The position numbers and the translations under genes were made by a program. The notes under the pieces are model-generated. The model saw only the letters and a list, made by a program, of their open reading frames with translations, was not told the DNA's origin and did no database searches. From Bacilli bacterium (GTDB taxonomy: Bacteria > Bacillota_I > Bacilli_A > RF39 > UBA660), in NCBI GenBank assembly GCA_017411235.1, contig JAFPMR010000059.1, positions 1 through 6,606 on the forward strand: a DNA stretch of 6,606 nt, in the 5' to 3' direction. Below, piece after piece: positions 1 to 5,558 of the stretch; positions within the stretch are counted from its first letter, which is position 1, and each line of letters starts with the position of its first letter.

Positions 1-548
1 ATCTTGCAGGGATTGGCGGGGTCTTCATAGACATACGGCGGTGCAGTGTGTCCGGACATCGCCACCGTCGCACCGGCGCCGCCGCCCACTTTGCCGATAT
101 TGCCGGTCATCGCAGCAAGTGCAATGGTAGCTCGGGTCGTATTTTCCCCGTTGAAAGTGCGCTGTTGGCCAAGACCAGTCATCAGACACGCCGGTTTGGC
201 GGCTGCATATTCCTTTGCGAGGCGCTCGATATCCGTAGCTTTGACGCCGGTTATCTTCTCCGCCCAGGCAGGATCTTTAGCGATTCCATCTTTTTCACCG
301 AACAGGTATGCGCGATAACTCTCTCCGGCGGGGATCCCTTCCGGCATATGCGATTCATCGTGTCCGATACAGAAAGCATCCAGGAATTCCTGGTCCTGCA
401 GCCCGTCCCGGAAGATGACATACGCCATCGCGTTGGCAAGCGCCAGGTCGCTGCCCGGCCGGACAGCGATCCATTCATCCGCATAGGTGACCGCAGACTC
501 GCTCTGACGCGGATCGATGACGATGATGCGGGTGCCCTTTTCTTCGTA
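1..548 (-). CDS. Molybdopterin oxidoreductase (DMSO reductase family), internal fragment
   Basis: This is an internal piece of about 182 codons from a large molybdenum-cofactor enzyme of the DMSO reductase family. These enzymes reduce or oxidise small substrates at a bis-MGD molybdenum centre, usually in the cell envelope during anaerobic respiration. The minus-strand frame (codons starting at positions divisible by 3) is open from about 548 to the left edge. Near its start it reads GTRIIVIDPR, then WIAVRPGSDLALANAMAY, both typical of the cofactor-binding region. Later come TGLGQQRTFNGENTTRAT and MTGNIGKVGGGAG, a hallmark glycine-rich stretch of the family. The N-terminus, including any Tat signal and iron-sulphur cysteines, and the C-terminus are absent, so the substrate cannot be assigned. 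G+C content and codon use are far higher than in the rest of the window, and the style recalls the many DmsA-like paralogues of Eggerthellaceae (inference). The 5' end is lost at the join with proS, probably an assembly chimera. Confidence 0.85.
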
Positions 549-555
549 GATTAAA
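541..555. other. Composition breakpoint / probable chimeric join
   Basis: G+C-rich oxidoreductase sequence meets AT-rich proS sequence here. In the proS frame the recognisable protein ends at ...FGDDMFNL (about 547-549) and continues as an unrelated Arg/His-rich string to a stop at 475. In the oxidoreductase frame recognisable sequence starts at YEEKGTR (about 548), and the frame meets a stop at 576-578 inside proS. Both genes lie on the minus strand but in different frames. Neither is completed, and I see no terminal repeats, integrase or transposase. The exact base cannot be fixed because a few bases fit either side. Confidence 0.8.
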
Positions 556-834
556 CATATCGTCACCGAAGGCTTCTACTCTACCGCAAGTTTCATAAAC
601 TTCAGCAGGTATTAATGATGGCATTAATAGTTCTTGAGCTCCTGCTCTATCCATTTCTTCTTTAATTATTTTTTGAACCTTATCATATGTACGTAATCCC
701 AATGGTAAGTACATATAGATACCAGCTGCTACTTTTTTTATCATTCCTGATCTAACAAGTAGATTTCCTGATGTACTTTCTTCGTCTTTAGCATTTTCTC
801 TTAGAGTATAGAAATAGCTATTACTTAGTTTCAT
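547..834 (-). CDS. proS: Prolyl-tRNA synthetase, N-terminal fragment
   Basis: This is the first ~96 residues of prolyl-tRNA synthetase, the cytoplasmic class II enzyme that charges tRNA-Pro. The start MKLSNSYFYTLRE, then GMIKKVAAGIYMYLPLGLR, then MDRAGAQELLMPSLIPAE and GRVEAFGDDMF match the bacterial-type (long, roughly 570-residue) enzyme, covering the class II motif 1 region. The rest, including the ALGPTHEE-type motif 2, the insertion domain and the anticodon-binding domain, is missing because the sequence switches to foreign DNA at about 545. The frame runs on out of register to a stop at 475, so an automatic call would show a 119-residue protein. ATG at 834-832 is chosen because a strong AAAGGAGGA lies 6-7 bases upstream; the upstream in-frame ATG near 897 falls inside the T-box terminator stem. 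The gene is controlled by the proline T-box just upstream. Confidence 0.93.
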
Positions 835-840
835 ATTTAT

Positions 841-849
841 TCCTCCTTT
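841..849 (-). promoter_or_regulatory. Ribosome binding site of proS
   Basis: The minus strand reads AAAGGAGGA, a near-perfect anti-Shine-Dalgarno match, about 7 bases before the ATG at 834. It lies just after the T-box terminator and fixes the proS start. Confidence 0.9.
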
Positions 850-855
850 AAAATA

Positions 856-904
856 TAAAAAGGATGGTACACAAGGAGTGCATATGCACGGTACCATCCT
901 TTTA
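856..904 (-). terminator. Regulated intrinsic terminator of the T-box
   Basis: The minus strand has AAAAGGATGGTAC (903-891) complementary to GTACCATCCTTTT (870-858), a 13-bp stem with a 20-base loop, ending in a T run. The 5' arm includes the T-box bulge and half of the antiterminator, so the two folds exclude each other, as in classic transcription-attenuating T-boxes. Confidence 0.92.
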
Positions 905-1052
905 TTTACTTAATTTTGATAACGGTTATTAACCGGAAATATTTTCATATTTCACTCATGGGTAGGAATACTTTACTATTATTGTCTAACTCTCACCAAT
1001 GTTAGATTCTCTTGGAATAAATCATAAAATATTATGTCCCAATCAACATATT
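856..1052 (-). ncRNA. T-box riboswitch (tRNA-Pro responsive) leader of proS
   Basis: This 5' leader senses uncharged tRNA-Pro and permits read-through into proS. In order on the minus strand: a stem I distal arm with the AAGAGAA bulge, the helix TCTAAC/GTTAGA and a GGTGAGAG apical segment (about 1014-985); a specifier loop reading ATTCCTACC whose CCT at 966-964 is a proline codon followed by A, as is usual; a small hairpin CGGTT-AAT-AACCG (935-923); and the antiterminator. The antiterminator pairs AAGGA (901-897) with TCCTT (877-873), leaves a 7-base bulge TGGTACC (896-890), and closes with GTGC/GCAC (889-886 with 881-878). The first four bulge bases, UGGU, complement the ACCA end expected for tRNA-Pro with discriminator A. 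The alternative fold is a terminator. The specifier, the UGGU bulge and the downstream gene all agree on proline. The 5' end is inferred from the promoter. Confidence 0.94.
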
Positions 1053-1058
1053 GCAAAT

Positions 1059-1087
1059 AATATAAAACAATTACCATTGTTTGTCAA
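1059..1087 (-). promoter_or_regulatory. Promoter of the T-box-proS transcript
   Basis: On the minus strand TTGACA (1087-1082) is separated by exactly 17 bases from TATATT (1064-1059), a near-consensus housekeeping (sigma-A type) promoter. Transcription would begin near 1052, leaving a leader of roughly 215 bases before the proS ATG, a normal T-box length. The -35 box lies in the loop of the inverted repeat that ends the previous gene. Confidence 0.8.
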
Positions 1088-1099
1088 ATGGTAATTGTT
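1066..1099 (-). terminator. Inverted repeat, probable terminator of the DUF4176 gene
   Basis: A perfect 13-bp inverted repeat (AACAATTACCATT at 1099-1087 and AATGGTAATTGTT at 1078-1066, minus-strand sense) with an 8-base loop lies 15 bases past the stop of the 1115-1426 gene. It is followed by TTTTATATT, consistent with an intrinsic terminator. The stem is AT-rich, so its strength is uncertain. It also spans the -35 box and spacer of the next promoter, so an operator role is possible. Confidence 0.65.
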
Positions 1100-1114
1100 A
1101 ATGTCATGTATAAA

Positions 1115-1426
1115 CTATGCTGCTGGATTTTGAGGTGCTGCAGCGCCTTCAGCAACTATTTCTTTTAGTTTAACCTTGAAAGCTTTTTCTTCGTCATCAT
1201 CTAAGCCAAGATGGTCAACTCTAACGATTTGTTCATGGTCAAATAATAAAGTTTGATCTGAGCTTAATGATCCTTCAGGGAACAATACTCCTGAATAGTC
1301 ATAAACTTTTTCTGGTTTGCTAGCATCCATTGTGCAGAAGCCATTTATCATAACTCTCTTTGTTCCATTTTTCAATAAAACCACTGTACCAACTGGTAGA
1401 TATTTTTCTCTAATTGTTTCGTTCAT
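1115..1426 (-). CDS. DUF4176 domain-containing protein
   Basis: A small soluble protein of 103 residues with no signal peptide or membrane segment. I recognise the DUF4176 pattern: LPVGTVVLLKNGTKRVMI at residues 10-27, YDYSGVLFPEGSL at 42-54, then FDHEQIVRVDHLG at 62-74 and an acidic DDDEEKAF. The family is short (about 90-110 residues), so this is full length. Its biochemical role is unknown; members often lie in or near type VII secretion loci of Firmicutes, but no WXG100, EssC or LXG gene is visible here. The ATG at 1426 is preceded by AAAGGAA at about 10 bases. The gene has its own promoter (1457-1485) and a likely terminator (1066-1099), so it appears monocistronic. The last ~12 residues (AEGAAAPQNPAA) form an Ala/Pro-rich tail that looks disordered. 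The family call is from memory of the motif pattern. Confidence 0.85.
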   Translation of the reverse strand: MNETIREKYLPVGTVVLLKNGTKRVMINGFCTMDASKPEKVYDYSGVLFPEGSLSSDQTLLFDHEQIVRVDHLGLDDDEEKAFKVKLKEIVAEGAAAPQNPAA

Positions 1427-1456
1427 TAAATATCATTCCTTTACTATTCTGTATTC

Positions 1457-1485
1457 ATTATACAACATTGAATTTTAATTGTCTA
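1457..1485 (-). promoter_or_regulatory. Promoter of the DUF4176 gene
   Basis: The minus strand has TAGACA (1485-1480), a 17-base spacer and a perfect TATAAT (1462-1457). The start point would be near 1450, giving a leader of about 24 bases that contains AAAGGAA before the ATG at 1426. Confidence 0.75.
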
Positions 1486-1488
1486 TAT

Positions 1489-1516
1489 AAAAAGTTCTTT
1501 TTTGACTAAACTTTTT
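1489..1516 (-). terminator. Weak terminator hairpin after the thioredoxin-like membrane protein gene
   Basis: On the minus strand AAAAAGTT (1516-1509) pairs with AACTTTTT (1496-1489) around a 12-base loop, overlapping the TAA stop at 1517-1515 and ending in a T run. Only two G-C pairs support the 8-bp stem, so termination may be leaky into the DUF4176 gene. Confidence 0.5.
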
Positions 1517-3389
1517 ATAGTCCTACATCTTTGAAAGCAGCAGTTAAAGTTTCTTCTGAAACTGTGCCTCTAAATGCGTATTTTACTTCTCCGCCTTTGA
1601 TGATGAAGATAGCTGGCCAATCGGCACATTTTCTTTCTTCACCTTCAGCAGGCTCTACAGTTGAATTGCATGTAAATTCTACTCCTGCAACAGCAGCTTT
1701 AAATTCATCTGATACATATCCTGTATCATACATATAACTATGGAAGTCAAAGTCGTCTTGTACAAATTCTAAGTTATGGAACATATAGTATGGATCGTTT
1801 GCTGAATAATAACTTACACCAACATATAATACTGTAGGTTTTGAACTACTTAATAGGTCTACTGCTTCTTTAGAAGTTACTGTATACATATCATAGTAGT
1901 TTAATTTAGATTGTAGTTTTTCTTTTTCGTATTCATCGATTGAATCGTTAATTATTACATCTAAATCATCATCTTTTTTAGCTACTTCTTTTAATGCTTC
2001 TAAGAATTTATCCATGTCTAAGTCTTCTGAATCAATAGCTCCACTAGTCTTTAATCCATCTAGTTTATCTTTTGTTTCTAAGCTATAATCTCCGGATACT
2101 TCAACCCATTCGTCTTCATATTGAACTTTAACTTTGTATTCTCCAGATATAGTTTTCTTTTTATCTTTACGAGTGAAGTAAATACTTCCTTTTGTTAGTT
2201 CTTCATCGTCTTCATAAATAATAAAATCAAAATCTATTTTTTCTTTATCATATGATCTGATAGTAGCAGTCATTAATTTTTCGCCGTTTACAGTTAATTT
2301 AGCTTTCTTTTCTTTACCATCTTTTTTAATAGTAAATACTACGTCTTCAGCTTTTGCTTCTACATTTTCACCATCTTCATACCAAGATATCATTTTTTCT
2401 TTGTCTGCATAGATATCAATTCCAGCAAATGAATTAATAATACCTTTTGTATAGATGTTAATTGTTATTTTACCTTCAAAACTAATATCTTTAGCTTCTT
2501 CTTTAAGAGTTTTTAATCCTTCTTTAATATCGTCTTTATCTAATCCTGTAGCTTTTGCTAAGTTTTTAATAAAGTCTTTATTATCTAATAAGTTTTCTGC
2601 TAAACTTTTTGCTAATTTTTGAACAGTTTTTTCAGTAAGTTTATATGAGTTCTTAGTTACTTTTAATTCTTTATCTAGTACTTCGATCTCATCTTTTTCT
2701 TTTGACATTGCTTCTTTATCTAATGAACTAGTTAATGCCTTAGTGAATGCTTCTAAAATATCATCATATAAGCTTAAACTTATATCTGTATTTCCAGCAG
2801 CTTCTAGATAGTCATTTAATTCATCAACATCTACTCCAATGTCATCGCCTAATTTAATTATTGAATCATAGAATGTTGTTTGTAGATATTCTGCACCATC
2901 AGTGTAGTAAATCTTTCCACCTATTCTTTCATCTTTTCCTTCAACACCAGCACTTAAAAGAACTTCTTTATGAGGAATATCAATTCCTGTAGAGAAATCA
3001 AATTTTAAGTTTTTGATATTTACATCGGCATCTAGTAATTCTTCAGAGTCCATGTTTGTATCAATTTTCATTGTTCCTTTGATTTCGATAGCTTCTTTGT
3101 CTGGTTGATAGATTTCTTCTATCTCTTTAAGGGTGTTACTTACATCCTTGTAAACACTATTAATACATGTTGTAAATACGTGTTTTGGTGATGATATCAT
3201 TATTTTTGCAACGATACCAGCAACCAATAATATTGCTACCAAACCTAGTAGTAGGAATGGTGCTACTGATTTTTTTGCTTTGGCAGGAGCTGGTGCTACG
3301 GCAACTTCTGCTTTTACTTCTTCTTGTTTTACTTCTGGAGTAGTAACGGCTTCTACTTCAGGAGTTTTGTTTGCTTTTTTTCTCGCCAT
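1515..3389 (-). CDS. Single-pass membrane protein with external domain and C-terminal thioredoxin-like domain
   Basis: This 624-residue protein matches no named family I recognise. Residues 1-41 are a charged Lys/Glu/Val/Ala/Pro tail. Residues 42-65 (VAPFLLLGLVAILLVAGIVAKIMI) are one membrane segment. No lipobox or cleavage site is visible, so it is probably anchored with the C-terminus outside. Residues ~70-480 are an acidic, lysine-rich ectodomain with alternating strand-like stretches (e.g. GKITINIYTKGIINSF, 306-321) and a helical section (~210-300). Residues ~498-624 resemble a thioredoxin fold: a helix, PTVLYVGV at 518-525 as the central strand, and DWPAIFIIKGGEVKYAFRG as the cis-proline strand (Pro592) and following hairpin. 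The CXXC position reads SYYS (526-529), so classic dithiol chemistry is not expected; Cys574 and Cys588 lie just before the cis-proline. ATG 3389 has AGAGAGG 8 bases upstream. It is divergent from, and appears homologous to, the 3508-5526 gene. Confidence 0.85.
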   Translation of the reverse strand: MARKKANKTPEVEAVTTPEVKQEEVKAEVAVAPAPAKAKKSVAPFLLLGLVAILLVAGIVAKIMISSPKHVFTTCINSVYKDVSNTLKEIEEIYQPDKEAIEIKGTMKIDTNMDSEELLDADVNIKNLKFDFSTGIDIPHKEVLLSAGVEGKDERIGGKIYYTDGAEYLQTTFYDSIIKLGDDIGVDVDELNDYLEAAGNTDISLSLYDDILEAFTKALTSSLDKEAMSKEKDEIEVLDKELKVTKNSYKLTEKTVQKLAKSLAENLLDNKDFIKNLAKATGLDKDDIKEGLKTLKEEAKDISFEGKITINIYTKGIINSFAGIDIYADKEKMISWYEDGENVEAKAEDVVFTIKKDGKEKKAKLTVNGEKLMTATIRSYDKEKIDFDFIIYEDDEELTKGSIYFTRKDKKKTISGEYKVKVQYEDEWVEVSGDYSLETKDKLDGLKTSGAIDSEDLDMDKFLEALKEVAKKDDDLDVIINDSIDEYEKEKLQSKLNYYDMYTVTSKEAVDLLSSSKPTVLYVGVSYYSANDPYYMFHNLEFVQDDFDFHSYMYDTGYVSDEFKAAVAGVEFTCNSTVEPAEGEERKCADWPAIFIIKGGEVKYAFRGTVSEETLTAAFKDVGL

Positions 3390-3416
3390 ATAAAAAACCT
3401 CTCTTTACTATAACCA

Positions 3417-3445
3417 ATTATAACAATTTTTTGTGTTATTTTAAA
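3417..3445 (-). promoter_or_regulatory. Extended -10 promoter of the 1515-3389 gene
   Basis: The minus strand carries TGTTATAAT (3425-3417), an extended -10 element with a perfect TATAAT, and a weak TTTAAA (3445-3440) 17 bases upstream. An A-rich tract (3466-3450, minus sense) just upstream could act as an UP element. AGAGAGG at 3404-3398 then serves the ATG at 3389. Confidence 0.7.
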
Positions 3446-3466
3446 TATCTTTTTTTATTTTTTTTA

Positions 3467-3475
3467 TGTTATAAT
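3467..3475 (+). promoter_or_regulatory. Extended -10 promoter of the 3508-5526 gene
   Basis: The plus strand reads TGTTATAAT, the same nine bases as the divergent promoter. No convincing -35 is present (atcttt at the 17-base position), so the TG extension probably matters. The start point would be near 3482, giving a 5' leader of about 26-35 bases. Confidence 0.65.
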
Positions 3476-3507
3476 GAAGAAGATAATAGAATATTAGAAT
3501 AGAAAGT

Positions 3508-5526
3508 GTGATTATTGTGAAAGAGGAAAATACAAATGTAACTCCTGAAGTTACTGAAGAAAAAGTAACTCAACCTGTTACTGAGGATAAGGCTCCTGCT
3601 CCTGCAGAGGCTCCAAAAGAGGCTGCTCCTGCACCAGTTGAAGCGGAGAAAAAGGAAGAAGCTCCAAAAGAAGTTGAAGCTGCCCCTGCTCCACAACCTG
3701 TTCCTCAACCTGCTAGTGAACCTGCACCAGCACCACAACCAATTCCTCAACCTGCAGAAGCTCCAAAGGAAGTCCCTAAACCAGTAGCTCAACCTGCTAG
3801 TGCGTCAATTGTTCCTGAGGTTGCTCCTCAACAAGCAGCTCCTACTCCACCTAAAGGTGAGACAATTAAAGAAGCTCCAGCATTGAATCCACTTGCAAAT
3901 AATCCTCAACCTGCGCAAACAGTTCAACCAGCAGCGGCTCCACAAGCTCCTGCTCAAACAACTTTCGCGCCATCAGGTCCTTTGCAAACTGACATGGATA
4001 CAAATATTGGGTTTGTTGCTGTAGGTGAAAATCTTAAGAAAAAGAAAAATGGTCCTTTAATAGCAACATTTGTAATAATATTATTAGTTGGACTTGCTGC
4101 TCTTGGTTATTATGTTATTTATCCATATGTTGTTAAAAAGATGACTAAACCTGAAGCTGTTTATTCAGCAGTTATCGATGAACAATTTAAGAGTATAAGT
4201 AATGATGTTAGTTTAATAGCTCATAGCAGAGCAACTTATAATGTTGAATTAGCTGTTGAATCTAATCTAGAAGCTTTAAAGGATTTAACTGGATATACTT
4301 ATGTTGGTAATTTTGGTATTGATCCTGAAAATAAGAATATTCAAATTGGAGCTAAGATAAAGGATAAAGATAGTCAAGAACATAGTTTATATGCTTATGT
4401 TAAAGGTGAAAGACAATACTTAAGATTATCTAGTTATAGAGAGCTAGTTTTCTGGCCAGCATATAATGAATACAAAGATACTTGGGAACAATTATATGAA
4501 GTATTTGATGATATTAATCAAGAAGACGCTTTATACTTAGTGGATAAGTTTAGAGATTTATTAAAAGAAAGTATTGTTAAAACTAAGTTAACTAAAGAAG
4601 ATGCAAGTATTACTATTGATGGTAAGAAATATAAAGTATTAAATAGTAAATATACTGTAGATAACGATACATTAAAATCTATGTATACTACTATTATTAA
4701 TGGTTTAAAAGATGATGATAAAGTTGTTGAAATAATTGCTAAGAATTCACAAATAGAAAAAGAAAATGTAGTTAAACAATTTGAAGGAATTACTATTCCT
4801 GAAGAGATACTTCCAGAAGGAACTACAATATATATAAATCTATATACTTATTCTGTTAAGAATACGTTTGTAGGTTGGTCTGTTACTGATGGTGAAGATA
4901 CTGTTTATTATTACAAGATGGATGATTATTTTGAATTAAAAGCAGATGGTACTAGAGAAAATGAAGAAACTGGTAAAGAAGATGTAATTGATTTTAAAGC
5001 TGAAGGAAGAAAGAAAGATGGTAAGATCTATGTAGATGTTACTAACGGAGAAAAAGAATTAGCTCATTTCATAGTAGAATCTTGGGAAGAAAATAATAAA
5101 ACATTCTCTTATGAATTAATAAGTGAAGAACAAAAGATTACTGGTGAAATTAAGTTATTAGTAGATACTAATGATACAAGATCAAAAGTAGACTTTACTG
5201 GTTCTGTTAATATTGATAAAGATTATGTTAAAGTTTCATTATCTATCTTAAATGATTGGACTAGTGAAGTTGCAAATATTAATGCTGCTACTGCAGAAGA
5301 TTTAGATGATGCTTCATTACAAGCTAAGTTACAAGAGTTCTTACAAACATTAAAAGATACTCCATTAGCTAAGTTATTCACTACTACTTCTGGAGAGTTT
5401 GATCCTTCTATATTTGATTATAGAACGCAAATAGAAGATCCTACAGCAGAAGAACCAATTGATAATTGTAGTCCTGGTGAAACTAATTGTATACAGGAAG
5501 ATCAAGTTATTGATGCTGATATTTAA
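3508..5526 (+). CDS. Single-pass membrane protein with Pro/Ala-rich cytoplasmic tail and large external domain
   Basis: This protein has up to 672 residues and matches no family I recognise. Residues 11-160 are low-complexity Pro/Ala/Glu/Gln/Lys sequence, including two near copies of PAPQPVPQPASE (from residues 60 and 74), probably disordered. Residues 177-180 are KKKK, followed by one membrane segment at ~183-209 (PLIATFVIILLVGLAALGYY...). Basic residues before it place the long N-terminus inside and residues 210-672 outside. The ectodomain is rich in strand-like Lys/Asp/Tyr/Thr sequence and aligns by eye with the divergent 624-residue protein (for example TIYINLYTYSVKNTF at 440-454). It lacks the thioredoxin-like end. 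The only cysteines are Cys654 and Cys661, close to the C-terminus. The start is uncertain: no ATG is available, GTG 3508 is the outermost choice, and GTG 3517 is better spaced (10 bases) from AGAAAG at 3501-3506. The stop TAA at 5524 is followed by a strong terminator. Confidence 0.85.
   Translation: MIIVKEENTNVTPEVTEEKVTQPVTEDKAPAPAEAPKEAAPAPVEAEKKEEAPKEVEAAPAPQPVPQPASEPAPAPQPIPQPAEAPKEVPKPVAQPASASIVPEVAPQQAAPTPPKGETIKEAPALNPLANNPQPAQTVQPAAAPQAPAQTTFAPSGPLQTDMDTNIGFVAVGENLKKKKNGPLIATFVIILLVGLAALGYYVIYPYVVKKMTKPEAVYSAVIDEQFKSISNDVSLIAHSRATYNVELAVESNLEALKDLTGYTYVGNFGIDPENKNIQIGAKIKDKDSQEHSLYAYVKGERQYLRLSSYRELVFWPAYNEYKDTWEQLYEVFDDINQEDALYLVDKFRDLLKESIVKTKLTKEDASITIDGKKYKVLNSKYTVDNDTLKSMYTTIINGLKDDDKVVEIIAKNSQIEKENVVKQFEGITIPEEILPEGTTIYINLYTYSVKNTFVGWSVTDGEDTVYYYKMDDYFELKADGTRENEETGKEDVIDFKAEGRKKDGKIYVDVTNGEKELAHFIVESWEENNKTFSYELISEEQKITGEIKLLVDTNDTRSKVDFTGSVNIDKDYVKVSLSILNDWTSEVANINAATAEDLDDASLQAKLQEFLQTLKDTPLAKLFTTTSGEFDPSIFDYRTQIEDPTAEEPIDNCSPGETNCIQEDQVIDADI
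3685..3762 (+). repeat. Short tandem protein-level repeat in the Pro/Ala-rich tail
   Basis: Two 12-residue units, PAPQPVPQPASE and PAPQPIPQPAEA, recur with a 14-residue (42-base) period. The DNA differs at several third positions, so the repeat is partly diverged. A looser third echo (KPVAQPAS) follows at about residues 91-98. Confidence 0.7.
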
Positions 5527-5531
5527 GCATT

Positions 5532-5558
5532 AAAAAAGACTCAAATGAGTCTTTTTTT
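5532..5558. terminator. Bidirectional terminator between convergent genes
   Basis: GACTC (5538-5542) pairs with GAGTC (5547-5551) around an AAAT loop. The stem is extended by six A-T pairs and flanked by an A run on the left and a T run on the right. It therefore works as an intrinsic terminator for both the plus-strand membrane protein gene (stop at 5524-5526) and the minus-strand pnp gene. The pnp TAA (5559-5557) overlaps the edge of the stem. Confidence 0.92.

Noticed and set aside
1..548. Oxidoreductase as a real horizontally acquired gene in the AT-rich organism
   Set aside because: It is truncated exactly where proS is truncated and has no mobile-element signs, so a chimeric assembly is simpler.
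46..554. Long open frames on the plus strand in the G+C-rich left end
   Set aside because: They overlap the oxidoreductase on the other strand, whose sequence is clearly conserved; their own translations are Arg/Ser-rich and resemble nothing. High G+C content makes such shadow frames common.
835..897. Earlier proS start at the in-frame ATG near 897
   Set aside because: That ATG and the added residues are encoded by the T-box terminator and antiterminator, and the strong ribosome site is placed for the ATG at 834.
1531..1737. Small plus-strand open frame within the thioredoxin-like region
   Set aside because: It is antisense to the well-supported 624-residue coding sequence, with no ribosome site or promoter of its own.
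3685..3762. CRISPR-like or noncoding repeat array
   Set aside because: The repeats are in frame, encode Pro/Ala/Gln units and have no unique spacers; they are protein low complexity.
3469..3792. Minus-strand open frame rich in Arg, Trp, Phe and Ser
   Set aside because: It is the reverse complement of the Pro/Ala/Glu-rich coding repeat region and overlaps both divergent promoters; its composition is an artefact of that sequence.
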